Below, piece by piece: positions 1 to 8,429 of a stretch of DNA of 39,003 nucleotides. Below the pieces are notes generated by a model that saw only the letters and a program-made list of their open reading frames with translations, ran no database searches and was not told the DNA's origin. The position numbers and the translations under genes are program-made. Source of the stretch: Actinomycetota bacterium (GTDB taxonomy: Bacteria > Actinomycetota > Acidimicrobiia > Spongiisociales > UBA5794); contig DRQR01000025.1 in assembly GCA_011371355.1 (NCBI GenBank), positions 1-39,003 on the forward strand, given 5' to 3'. Every line of letters begins with the position of its first letter. Positions within the stretch are counted from its first letter, which is position 1.

Positions 1-58
1 TCGCCATCCCGGCGACCGCGATGGCGAACGCGACGACGGCGATCGTTCCACGCTTCAT
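1..58 (-). CDS. N-terminus of a truncated secreted/membrane protein (signal-peptide-like MKRGTIAVVAFAIAVAGMA)
   Basis: Reverse-strand ATG at 58; hydrophobic leader runs off the window edge. Confidence 0.4.
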   Translation of the reverse strand, partial: MKRGTIAVVAFAIAVAGMA

Positions 59-212
59 CGGGTACCCCCTCGACGACGTTGCGGCGGCGCGGCGGACCGC
101 CTCTCCGGTCGGTTGCGCGGCGATGTTATCGGATCCGTCGCCGCGGAGCTTGACCCACTTCCGTCGCGGGCCCGGTTTGCGTCGATGCCGCGGGCTCCCC
201 ATCCTGGGGGCC

Positions 213-350
213 GTGGAACTCCTCGCACACCAGGGCGGTTGGGACGAGGCGGTGTGGTTCGTCGTGCCGATCGTCCTCGCCGTGGTGGGGATCCGGTGGC
301 TGGAGCGTCGCAGCGAGCGCCGGCGGGACCACCCCGACGGCAGGCGGTAA
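213..350 (+). CDS. Small single-TM protein (VELLAHQGGWDEAVWFVVPIVLAVVGIRWLERRSERRRDHPDGRR)
   Basis: In-frame GTG at 213 after a G-rich SD-like stretch; one TM helix followed by a basic tail. Confidence 0.4.
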   Translation: MELLAHQGGWDEAVWFVVPIVLAVVGIRWLERRSERRRDHPDGRR

Positions 351-359
351 GCTCGTCCC

Positions 360-1532
360 ATGGACGACGCCCTCGCCCTCGTCGACGAACGCCTCGAGCG
401 CCTCCTCGCCGAGCACGACCCCGAAGGGGACCGCTTCGAGTTCATGGGCGCCCAGTTCGATCTCGGCCTCGCCTGGGTGTGGTTCCCCGAGGGCCACGGC
501 GGCCTCGGCCTCCCCCCGCACCTCCAACGGCGCGTCGACGAGCGACTCGACGCCGTCACTCCCCACCGTCCCCGCTCCTACGACATCCTCGGCCACGGCA
601 TGGGCGCGCCGGTGCTCCTCGCCCACGGGACCGAGGAGCAGAAGCGCCGGTATCTCCGTCCGATGTTCACCGGCGAGGAGATCTGGTGTCAGCTCTTCTC
701 CGAGCCGGGCGCCGGTTCCGACCTGGCCGGGCTCGCCACCCGAGCGGTCCGGGACGGGGACGAGTGGGTGGTCAACGGCCAGAAGGTGTGGACCACCGTC
801 GCCCATCTCGCCCGCTGGGGCATGCTCGTCGCTCGCACCGACCCCGAGTTGCCGAAGCACCGGGGGCTCACCTACTTCCTCCTCGACATGCAGGACCCGG
901 GCGTCGAGGTCCGGCCCCTGCGCCAGATCACCGGCGAGGCGGAGTTCAACGAGGTCTACCTCACCGACGCCCGGATCCCCGACGCGAACCGGATCGGCGA
1001 GGTCGGGGAGGGATGGCGGGTGGCGATGACCACCCTCATGAACGAACGGGTGGCGATCGGTGGCACGGTGACCGAACGAGGCGAGGGATCGATCGCCGAC
1101 CTCGTGGAGGTCTGGAGGCGGCGCCCCGATCCGCTCCATCGGGACCGGGTGCTCCGCCTGTGGGTCGACGCCGAGGTGGCCCGCCTCACGAATCTCCGCG
1201 CCCAGGAGAACCGGGACGCGGGGACTCCCGGCCCGGAGGGCTCGACGGGCAAGCTCGTCTACGCCGAGTTGAACCAGCGGATCTACGAGGAAGCCCTCGC
1301 CCTCCTCGGCCCCGAGGGGATGCTCTACGACTCCTACGAGTTCCGCCAGCCCGACCCCGAGGAACCACCCTCGACGGACCTGCGTCGCCGGTTCCTGCGG
1401 GTCCGAGCGAACTCCATCGAGGGCGGCACCTCCGAGATCATGCGGAACATCATCGGCGAGCGGGTCCTCGGCCTCCCCGGCGAGCCTCGAGTCGACAAGG
1501 ACGTCCCGTGGTCGCAGATCCGACGGGGCTGA
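360..1532 (+). CDS. Acyl-CoA dehydrogenase
   Basis: Acyl-CoA dehydrogenase motifs (CQLFSEPGAGSDLAGL, WVVNGQKVWTT, IEGGTSEIMRNIIGERVLGLP). Confidence 0.93.
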   Translation: MDDALALVDERLERLLAEHDPEGDRFEFMGAQFDLGLAWVWFPEGHGGLGLPPHLQRRVDERLDAVTPHRPRSYDILGHGMGAPVLLAHGTEEQKRRYLRPMFTGEEIWCQLFSEPGAGSDLAGLATRAVRDGDEWVVNGQKVWTTVAHLARWGMLVARTDPELPKHRGLTYFLLDMQDPGVEVRPLRQITGEAEFNEVYLTDARIPDANRIGEVGEGWRVAMTTLMNERVAIGGTVTERGEGSIADLVEVWRRRPDPLHRDRVLRLWVDAEVARLTNLRAQENRDAGTPGPEGSTGKLVYAELNQRIYEEALALLGPEGMLYDSYEFRQPDPEEPPSTDLRRRFLRVRANSIEGGTSEIMRNIIGERVLGLPGEPRVDKDVPWSQIRRG

Positions 1533-1533
1533 G

Positions 1534-2928
1534 TCACCCGCCGCGGGCCGCCCACCATTCGTCGAGCATGCGGTAGGCCTCCTCGGGCGGGTAGGGACCG
1601 TGCTCGATGCGGTGCTCGTAGAGCATGCGCATCGCCTCCCCCACGAGGGGACCGGGAGCGATCCCCAGGTGCCGCATGACGTCGTGGCCGTCGATGGGCG
1701 GCCGGAGACGTTCGAGCTCCTCCTTCTTCCTGAGCTCGGCGATCCGCTCCTCGAGCTCGTCGATACGGCGGTCGATCTGGCGGGCGAGCTTCTTGTTCCT
1801 CGTCGTCACGTCGCAGCGGACGAGCTGGTTGAGGTCCTCGAGGTAGGGACCGGCGTCCCGCACGTATCGCCGCACGGCCGAGTCCGTCCAGCCCATCTTG
1901 AAGGTGTGGGCGCGCATGTGGAGCTCGACGAGGCGGCTCACGGCGTCGACGACCTTCTTCGGATAGCGGAGCGCCTCGAGCCTCGCCCGAGCCATCCGGG
2001 CCCCGACGACCTCGTGGTGGTGGAAGGTCACCGTGCCCCGCTCGAAGCGACGCGTCGCCGGCTTGCCGACGTCGTGGAAGAGGGCGGCGAGGCGGAGCTC
2101 GAGGCGGGGTGGGCACTTCTCGACGACGGCGATGGTGTGGGCGAGCACGTCCTTGTGACGGTGGACGGGATCCTGCTCGAGGGCGAGGGCGGGGATCTCG
2201 GGGACGAACTCCTCGGCGAGGCCGGTCTCGACGAGCCCCCAGAGGGCCGGTCCGACGTAGTCGCCGAGCAGGAGCTTGTCGAACTCGTCCCGGATCCGCT
2301 CCACCGACACGATCCGGAGCCGTTCCCGCATCCGCTTCACCGCGGCGACCGCCTCCTGGTCGGGGGCGAAGCCGAGGGTGGCGACGAACCGGAAGAGTCG
2401 CAGCATCCGGAGGGGATCGTCGCCGAAGGAGATCTCGGGATCGAGGGGGGTGCGCAGCACCTGTCGGGAGAGATCCTCGAGGCCGCCGTGGGGATCGACC
2501 ATCCGGGGTTCCTCGTCGTCGACGGGGATCTTGATCGCCATCGCGTTCACCGTGAAGTCCCGACGTCCCAGGTCCTCCTCGATGTCGTCGGAGAAGGTCA
2601 CGTGGGGCTTGCGGCTGTCGTCCCGGTAGACCTCGGCTCGGAAGGTCGTGATCTCGTGGAGGTGGCCGCCTCGGATGGCCCCCACCGTCCCGAAGGTCTT
2701 GCCGGCGAGGTAGAGGTCGTCGGCCCAGTCGGCGACGATCTCCTCGATCTCGGCCGGTCGGGCGTCGGTGGCGAAGTCGAGGTCCTGGTGGGGCCGCCCC
2801 AACAGGGCGTCGCGGACCGATCCGCCCACGAGGTACAGGTCGTGGCCCGCCGCGTGGAACCGGGCGGCGAGCTCCCGAGCCGGGGTGCCGGGGGCGAGCA
2901 CCGTCGCGAGGCGCTCGGGGAGGCTCAT
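1534..2928 (-). CDS. cca: CCA tRNA nucleotidyltransferase / poly(A) polymerase family with HD domain
   Basis: LVGGSVRDALLGRPHQDLDFATDARP nucleotidyltransferase motif, RRDFTVNAMA, HD motif (LAALFHDVGKPATR). Start set at MSLPERLA. Confidence 0.92.
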   Translation of the reverse strand: MSLPERLATVLAPGTPARELAARFHAAGHDLYLVGGSVRDALLGRPHQDLDFATDARPAEIEEIVADWADDLYLAGKTFGTVGAIRGGHLHEITTFRAEVYRDDSRKPHVTFSDDIEEDLGRRDFTVNAMAIKIPVDDEEPRMVDPHGGLEDLSRQVLRTPLDPEISFGDDPLRMLRLFRFVATLGFAPDQEAVAAVKRMRERLRIVSVERIRDEFDKLLLGDYVGPALWGLVETGLAEEFVPEIPALALEQDPVHRHKDVLAHTIAVVEKCPPRLELRLAALFHDVGKPATRRFERGTVTFHHHEVVGARMARARLEALRYPKKVVDAVSRLVELHMRAHTFKMGWTDSAVRRYVRDAGPYLEDLNQLVRCDVTTRNKKLARQIDRRIDELEERIAELRKKEELERLRPPIDGHDVMRHLGIAPGPLVGEAMRMLYEHRIEHGPYPPEEAYRMLDEWWAARGG

Positions 2929-3512
2929 CCCTCGAGCCTCCACCGGTTGGCGAGGGCGTCCGCGTACTCGTTCCACCGTATCCCGGCGTGGGCCTTCACC
3001 CAGACGAGCTCGAGCTCCGGCCGAGCCCGGAAGCCCTCGTAGACCGCCTCGACGAGATCGAGGTTCTCCACCGGCCCCGTCTTGCGCCGCCATCCCCGCC
3101 GCTTCCATCCCGCCGCCCACTCGTTGATCGTGCGCACCGCGAGGTTCGAGTCGGAGTAGACCGTCGCCGGGGTCCCCACCGGGACGAGCTCGAGCGCGTG
3201 GAGCAGGGCGGTGAGCTCCATCCGGTTGTTCGTCGTGTGGTCTTCGTGGCCGTAGGCCTCGGCGACGATCTCGTCGTCGACGACGTGGACGGCGCCCCAA
3301 CCGCCGGGCCCCGGATTCGGGGAGGCGCCGCCGTCGGTGAACACCCCGGTGGCCGGTCCGGACCCCAACGCCGATGCCGGCCTCCGGCTCGACCGTCGCG
3401 ACGCGTCGCGGCAGTCCCGGCAGCGGGCCGGCGTCCAGCCGGGATAGCGGGCGAGGACCGCCTCGGGCAGGGAGAACGGCGCGCCGCAGTCGCGGCAGGT
3501 GAAGGTCGGCAC
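2925..3512 (-). CDS. rnhA: RNase HI with N-terminal zinc-ribbon-like domain
   Basis: FTDGGASPNPGPGGWGA, NNRMELTALLHAL, VYSDSNLAVRTINEW, WVKAHAGIRWNEYADALA; N-terminal CRDCGAPF...CRDCRD. Confidence 0.9.
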   Translation of the reverse strand: MPTFTCRDCGAPFSLPEAVLARYPGWTPARCRDCRDASRRSSRRPASALGSGPATGVFTDGGASPNPGPGGWGAVHVVDDEIVAEAYGHEDHTTNNRMELTALLHALELVPVGTPATVYSDSNLAVRTINEWAAGWKRRGWRRKTGPVENLDLVEAVYEGFRARPELELVWVKAHAGIRWNEYADALANRWRLEG

Positions 3513-3554
3513 GGCGCCGAGGCTAGTGCGCGGGACCGGCCCTCCGGCAGCCCG

Positions 3555-4646
3555 TCAGGCGCTCATGAGCCCCTGGTTCTGGGCGGCGAGCTTGAAGTCG
3601 GTCGGGTCGCTCGCATGGGCGAGGGCGTCCTGGAAGGTCACGGTCCCCTCGGCGTAGAGCTTGAGGAGGGCCTGGTCGAAGGTCTGCATGCCGTAGAAGT
3701 CGCCGTCGGCCATCACCTCCGCCAGGGTGTGGGTCTGTTCCGGATCGACGATCCGATCGAACACCCGGTCGGTGTTCACGAGCACCTCGACGGCGGGCAC
3801 CCGACCCTGCCCGTCGGCCCGGGGGAGGAGCCGCTGGCTGAGCACGCCCTTCAGCGACATCGCGAGGACCTGCCGGACCTGCCGCTCTTGGTAGGGCGGG
3901 AAGAACTCGATGATGCGGCTGATCGTCTCGACGGCGTCGGCGGTGTGGAGCGTCGAGAGGACGAGATGTCCCGTCTCGGCCGCCTGGAGCGCGGCCTCCA
4001 CGGTCTCGGCGTCCCGCATCTCGCCGATGAAGATGACGTCGGGATCCTGGCGGAGCACCCGGCGGAGTCCCTCGTGGAACGACGCGGTGTCGACGCCGAC
4101 CTCTCGCTGGGAGACGATGGCGAGCTTGTCGGGATGGAGGATCTCGATGGGATCCTCGAGGGTGATGATGTTCACCCGCCGGTTCGCGTTGATGTGGTCG
4201 ATCATCGCACCGACGGTGGTGGTCTTGCCCGAACCGGTGGGGCCGGTGACGAGAACGAGGCCCCGCTGCTCGTTGGCGAGCCGCTCGACCACCGGGGGCA
4301 GGCCGAGGCTGGCGAAGTCCCCACTGGCGGGATGGACGGCCCGGGCGACGACGTTGATCGAGCCCCGCTGGCGGTAGCAGTTCACCCGAAACCGTCCCAG
4401 CGCGGCCTTGCCGTAGGCGAAGTCGGCTTCGTTCGTGGCGTCGAACTCGGGTCGCAGCCGGGGCGGCATGATCTCGACGAGGAACCGCTCGGTGTCCTCC
4501 GGGCGCAGCTTCGGCAGGTTCGAGAGGTGGAGGACTCCGTCGATACGGAAGGCCGGCGGCGAGCCGACCTTGAGGTGGAGGTCCGAGCCGTTGATCTCGA
4601 TGAGCTTGCGCAGCAGTTCGTCGATGGTCGGTAGTGGTTCGGTCAT
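3555..4646 (-). CDS. pilT: Type IV pilus retraction ATPase PilT
   Basis: Walker A GPTGSGKTTT, IITLEDPIE, RQDPDVIFIGEMRDAETVEAALQAAETGHLVLSTLHT. Confidence 0.93.
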   Translation of the reverse strand: MTEPLPTIDELLRKLIEINGSDLHLKVGSPPAFRIDGVLHLSNLPKLRPEDTERFLVEIMPPRLRPEFDATNEADFAYGKAALGRFRVNCYRQRGSINVVARAVHPASGDFASLGLPPVVERLANEQRGLVLVTGPTGSGKTTTVGAMIDHINANRRVNIITLEDPIEILHPDKLAIVSQREVGVDTASFHEGLRRVLRQDPDVIFIGEMRDAETVEAALQAAETGHLVLSTLHTADAVETISRIIEFFPPYQERQVRQVLAMSLKGVLSQRLLPRADGQGRVPAVEVLVNTDRVFDRIVDPEQTHTLAEVMADGDFYGMQTFDQALLKLYAEGTVTFQDALAHASDPTDFKLAAQNQGLMSA

Positions 4647-4676
4647 CGCTCCCTCGAATCGATCGGCCGCGGAGGG

Positions 4677-5711
4677 TTATCGGCCGTCGTCGGCGGCGGC
4701 TTGATCGAGATCCCACCAGCGGGACAGCCGCTCCGCGGCGGCGGCGACGACCGCGGCCACCTCCTCCGAGGTGGTGGCGTCGAGCTCGGCGGGGTCGAGA
4801 CCCCGCCCGACGCCCTCGATCGTGGCCCGGGCCGAGGCCTCGAGGGCGGCGAGGTGGTAGCCGCCTTCGAGGAAGAAGACGAGCCGGTTGGTCGGCACGA
4901 TCTCGGCGAGCCCACCGGCCATGACCCGGTAGTCGTCGGCGACGAGTCGCATCTCGGCGAGGGGATCGTCGCGGTGGGCGTCGTACCCGGCGGAGACGAG
5001 GATCCAGTCGGGAGCGAAGCCGCGCAGGATCGGGAGCACCACGTCTCGGAAGGCGACCCGATAGCCGCGCCCGTCGGTGCCCGCGGGCAGCGGGAGGTTC
5101 ACCGTGGTCCCCGCGCCGGCGCCCGCACCCGTCTCCTCGAGGCGGCCGGTGCCCGGGTACCACGGGTACTGGTGGAGGGAGACGTAGAGGACCCGAGGAT
5201 CGTCGTAGAAGGCCTGCTGGGTGCCGTTGCCGTGGTGGACGTCCCAGTCGACGACGGCCACCCGCTCGGCGCCGTCGGCGAGCGCGGCGGCGGCCACCGC
5301 CGCGTTGTCGAAGATGCAGAATCCCATGGCCCGGTCCCGCTCGGCGTGATGCCCCGGGGGTCGCATCGCCGAGAAGGCACACCCGTCGAACCCGCCGCGG
5401 AGGAGCTCCGCCGCGTCGAGACCGGCCCCGGCGGCCCGCAGCGCCGCCTCCCAGGTCTCGGGCACCGCGTAGGTGTCGGGATCGAGAGCTCCTCCTCCCG
5501 CCGAGCAGAACGCCTCGATGCGTCGCACGTACTCCGGGTCGTGGACGCGGGTGAGCGCGGCGAGCGCTGCGGCCTCGGGAACCACCTCGGTGACCGCGGC
5601 CGCGCCGCGGATCCCCGCCACGACGGCGCCGATGCGCTCGGGACGCTCCGGATGCCCGGCCGGGCCCCGGTGCCGCTGCGCGATCGGGTGGTGGTAGAGG
5701 GCGACGTGCAC
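4677..5711 (-). CDS. Histone-deacetylase-family (AcuC/class II HDAC-like) zinc deacetylase
   Basis: RPPGHHAERDRAMGFCIFDNAAVAA, VVDWDVHHGNGTQQAFYDDPRVLYVSLHQ, VSAGYDAHRDDPL, EGGYH. Confidence 0.92.
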   Translation of the reverse strand: MHVALYHHPIAQRHRGPAGHPERPERIGAVVAGIRGAAAVTEVVPEAAALAALTRVHDPEYVRRIEAFCSAGGGALDPDTYAVPETWEAALRAAGAGLDAAELLRGGFDGCAFSAMRPPGHHAERDRAMGFCIFDNAAVAAAALADGAERVAVVDWDVHHGNGTQQAFYDDPRVLYVSLHQYPWYPGTGRLEETGAGAGAGTTVNLPLPAGTDGRGYRVAFRDVVLPILRGFAPDWILVSAGYDAHRDDPLAEMRLVADDYRVMAGGLAEIVPTNRLVFFLEGGYHLAALEASARATIEGVGRGLDPAELDATTSEEVAAVVAAAAERLSRWWDLDQAAADDGR

Positions 5712-5791
5712 CCCCGCATCTTGGCAGGCCGCCCCGATGGCCCGGGGATCCGGGTACGCTGGCGGCGGCCCCGACCGAGGAGGATGGGCGC

Positions 5792-6526
5792 ATGGCCCTC
5801 GCCGAGCGGTCGCTTCCGGTCTTTCTTCGCGGCTCGTGGCCCGGGCGCGTCACCCTTCGCCGCGGCTGGGCCCGGGCGGAGGCTCGGCCGTGGAACGACG
5901 TCGTCGCCGACGCATCCCTCCGGATCGTCCGCGGCGGCTCCGGATTCCTCCAGGCCTGCACCGAGAAGCTCCTCGGCGTCGGCGCGCCGGCGGTGCTCTC
6001 CCCGCCCCTGCCCGTCGCCGCCCGTCGGCCGTGGCTCGCCGTCGGCTATCGGGAGCACGTCCGGCTGGCCCTCATGCGACTCGACCTGTCGAGCTGCCCG
6101 GCGGCTCCCGACCATCTCGTGGTCGATGCGCCCACCGACGACCTCGCGCCCCTCCTCGCCGTCGACCGGGCCGCCTTCGATCCCCGTTGGCGTTTCGACG
6201 AGCTCGGACTACGCGAGGCCCTCGCGGCGACCCCCACGACCGCGGTCAAGGTCGTCCGCGGTCCCGACGGTGACCCGATCGCCTATGCGATCGTCGGCTA
6301 CGGCCAGGCGATCTCCTACCTCCAGCGGGTGGCGGTGCACCCACGGTGGCAGGGTCGTGGCATGGGCCGGTCGCTCCTGCGGGCGAGCGCCCGGGAGGCC
6401 CGGGCCCGGGGCGCTCGCGCCCTCCTGCTCAACACCCAGACGGGGAACGAAACGGCGACCTCCCTGTACGCTTCCGAGGGTTACGTGACGCTCCCCGAAT
6501 CGCTCGCCGTCCTGCGATTCGCCTGA
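5792..6526 (+). CDS. GNAT-family N-acetyltransferase with ~110-aa N-terminal extension
   Basis: C-terminal GNAT core: LQRVAVHPRWQGRGMGRSLLRASAREARARGARALLLNTQTGNETATSLYASEGY. Confidence 0.88.
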   Translation: MALAERSLPVFLRGSWPGRVTLRRGWARAEARPWNDVVADASLRIVRGGSGFLQACTEKLLGVGAPAVLSPPLPVAARRPWLAVGYREHVRLALMRLDLSSCPAAPDHLVVDAPTDDLAPLLAVDRAAFDPRWRFDELGLREALAATPTTAVKVVRGPDGDPIAYAIVGYGQAISYLQRVAVHPRWQGRGMGRSLLRASAREARARGARALLLNTQTGNETATSLYASEGYVTLPESLAVLRFA

Positions 6527-6540
6527 CCCGAGGAGGGGCG

Positions 6541-7857
6541 CTGCCTCCCCGACTGCCCGACCGGTATTCCCTCAACGTCCGGCTCGGCCGGGCCGGCGAC
6601 GTCGAGGAGTGGCTCGCCGCGGACCTCCAGCTCGACCGTCCGGTCCTCGTCCGCTTCTTGGGACCGGACGCGAGCTCCGAGCGGGTCGAGTCCTTCCTCG
6701 CCGCGGTCCGAGCGGCGGCGGCGACGACCCATCAGCACCTCCAGACCGTCTACGCCGCGGGTCGAGATCCCTCCGGCGTCTACGCGGTCTGCGAGTGGGA
6801 CGGGGCCGTCTCCCTGGCGGATCGGCTCGCCGCCGGAGAGACCCTCCCGATCGGCGAGTTCCTCCCCAACGCGGCGGGGCTCGCCGACGCCCTGGCGGCG
6901 CTCCATCGGGCCGGCGGCGTCCACGGAGCCATCGACGTCTCGTCGATCCACTTCTCGGCCGCCCATCCCGCCAAGCTCGGCGGCCTCGGGAATCCCCCGA
7001 CCTCGAGTGACCCCGTCGACGACGTACGGGCCCTCGCCGCCGCGCTCGTCCACGCCATCACCGGCGATCCCGATCCGGGCGTCGGCCCGTCCCAGCTCGT
7101 CGAGGGACTCCCGGCCGCGATCGACGACGTCCTCGACGACGCCCGCCGTGGACGGCTCGACGCCGAGGGGCTCGCCGCCCGTCTGCGAGCCATCCCCTCG
7201 CCGACCCGGACGCCGGCTCCCCGTCTCGCCCTCGTCCCGTGGGCGGCGACCTTCGCCGCGATCTCGGTGGCGATCGCGGTGATCGCCGCCGCCGGGCTCG
7301 CCGTCGGTACGGCCTCGACGTCGCCGTTCCTCTATCCCATCGCCGCGCCCTCCCGGCCCGCAGTCCCTCCGCTCCCCACCTCACCGCCGCCCGAGCCCGC
7401 GGCGCCCACGGCCACGCTCTCTGCGAGGGCCCTCGTCTTCGACCCTCTCGGTGACGGCACCGAATCCGACGACCTCGTCGGTCGCGTCCTCGACGGAGAT
7501 CCGGAGACCTCCTGGGTCACCGAGGCGTACTCCCGGCCCCTCGAGGAGATCAAGCCCGGCGTCGGCCTCGTCTTCGTCGTCGAGGGCATCCCCGCCGTCG
7601 TCGAGATCGTCGGCAGCCCCGGGACCCGTTGGCGGCTCGGATGGACCGGGCGCTCCGCGGAGCTCCCCGACGAGTTCGAGCCCGTCGCCTCCGGGGTGCT
7701 GCTCCCGGCGAGGAACCCCATTCCGCTGCCCCGTCGGGAGGGGGGACGTTGGCTGCTCTGGCTCGTCGAGCTCCCCGCCACCGAGGACGGTCGGCACCGG
7801 GCCGAGATCGCCGAGGTTCGCTTCCTGTCGGCCTTCGATCCAGAATCATCGGGATGA
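6541..7857 (+). CDS. Kinase-like (pseudokinase) transmembrane protein with C-terminal discoidin-like extracytoplasmic domain; resembles the C-terminal half of mycobacterial MviN
   Basis: Kinase-like fold segments with degraded motifs (HGAIDVSSIHF for HRD, KLGGLGN for DFG), one TM helix, C-terminal region FDPLGDGTESDDLVGRVLDGDPETSWVTE. Start uncertain (CTG 6541 after AGGAGG). Confidence 0.72.
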   Translation: MPPRLPDRYSLNVRLGRAGDVEEWLAADLQLDRPVLVRFLGPDASSERVESFLAAVRAAAATTHQHLQTVYAAGRDPSGVYAVCEWDGAVSLADRLAAGETLPIGEFLPNAAGLADALAALHRAGGVHGAIDVSSIHFSAAHPAKLGGLGNPPTSSDPVDDVRALAAALVHAITGDPDPGVGPSQLVEGLPAAIDDVLDDARRGRLDAEGLAARLRAIPSPTRTPAPRLALVPWAATFAAISVAIAVIAAAGLAVGTASTSPFLYPIAAPSRPAVPPLPTSPPPEPAAPTATLSARALVFDPLGDGTESDDLVGRVLDGDPETSWVTEAYSRPLEEIKPGVGLVFVVEGIPAVVEIVGSPGTRWRLGWTGRSAELPDEFEPVASGVLLPARNPIPLPRREGGRWLLWLVELPATEDGRHRAEIAEVRFLSAFDPESSG

Positions 7858-8429
7858 CCCACCGCGCCGCCGAGGACGCCGAGCTCGTCGCCCGTTATCT
7901 CGAGGGGGACCTCGAGGCGTTCGAGACGCTCATGAGCGCCCACGAGGATCGGGTGTTCCATCTCTGTCTCCGCATGCTGCGCGACCGTGACGCCGCCCTC
8001 GACGCCACCCAGGACACCTTCCTCACGGTCTTCCGCAAGGCCGACCGATACCGCAATCGGGCGGCGTTCTCGACGTGGCTCTACCGGGTCGCGCTCAACA
8101 CCTGCTACGACCATCTCCGTCGGGCGAAGCGCCGGCGCACCGAGGCGCTGCCCGACCACCACGATCCCTCCGATCCCGCCGGGGAGGACGCCTACCGGTC
8201 CGCCGAGCTGCGCCCGGCCATCGAGGACGCCCTCGCCGCGCTCCCCGACGAGTTCCGCGCCGCGGTGGTCCTCGTCGATCTCGACGGCCGTTCCCTCGAC
8301 GACACCGCCGAGATCCTCGACGTACCCGTCGGCACGGTGAAGAGCAGGGTCTTTCGCGCCCGGCGCATGTTGGCCGAACGCCTCGGGAACCTGCGAGAGG
8401 GTGTGGAGCATCCAAAGGACGGACCATGA
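7854..8429 (+). CDS. ECF-family RNA polymerase sigma factor (SigM-like by context)
   Basis: Region 2 (LDATQDTFLTVFRKADRYRNRAAFSTWLYRVALNTCYDHLRR) and region 4 (LPDEFRAAVVLVDLDGRSLDDTAEILDVPVGTVKSRVFRARRML); ATGA overlap with the upstream gene. Confidence 0.93.
   Translation: MTHRAAEDAELVARYLEGDLEAFETLMSAHEDRVFHLCLRMLRDRDAALDATQDTFLTVFRKADRYRNRAAFSTWLYRVALNTCYDHLRRAKRRRTEALPDHHDPSDPAGEDAYRSAELRPAIEDALAALPDEFRAAVVLVDLDGRSLDDTAEILDVPVGTVKSRVFRARRMLAERLGNLREGVEHPKDGP

Noticed and set aside
3523-5961. 812-aa minus-strand ORF in another frame over pilT/HDAC
   Set aside because: Arg/Pro/Gly-rich out-of-frame translation; the true frames encode PilT and HDAC
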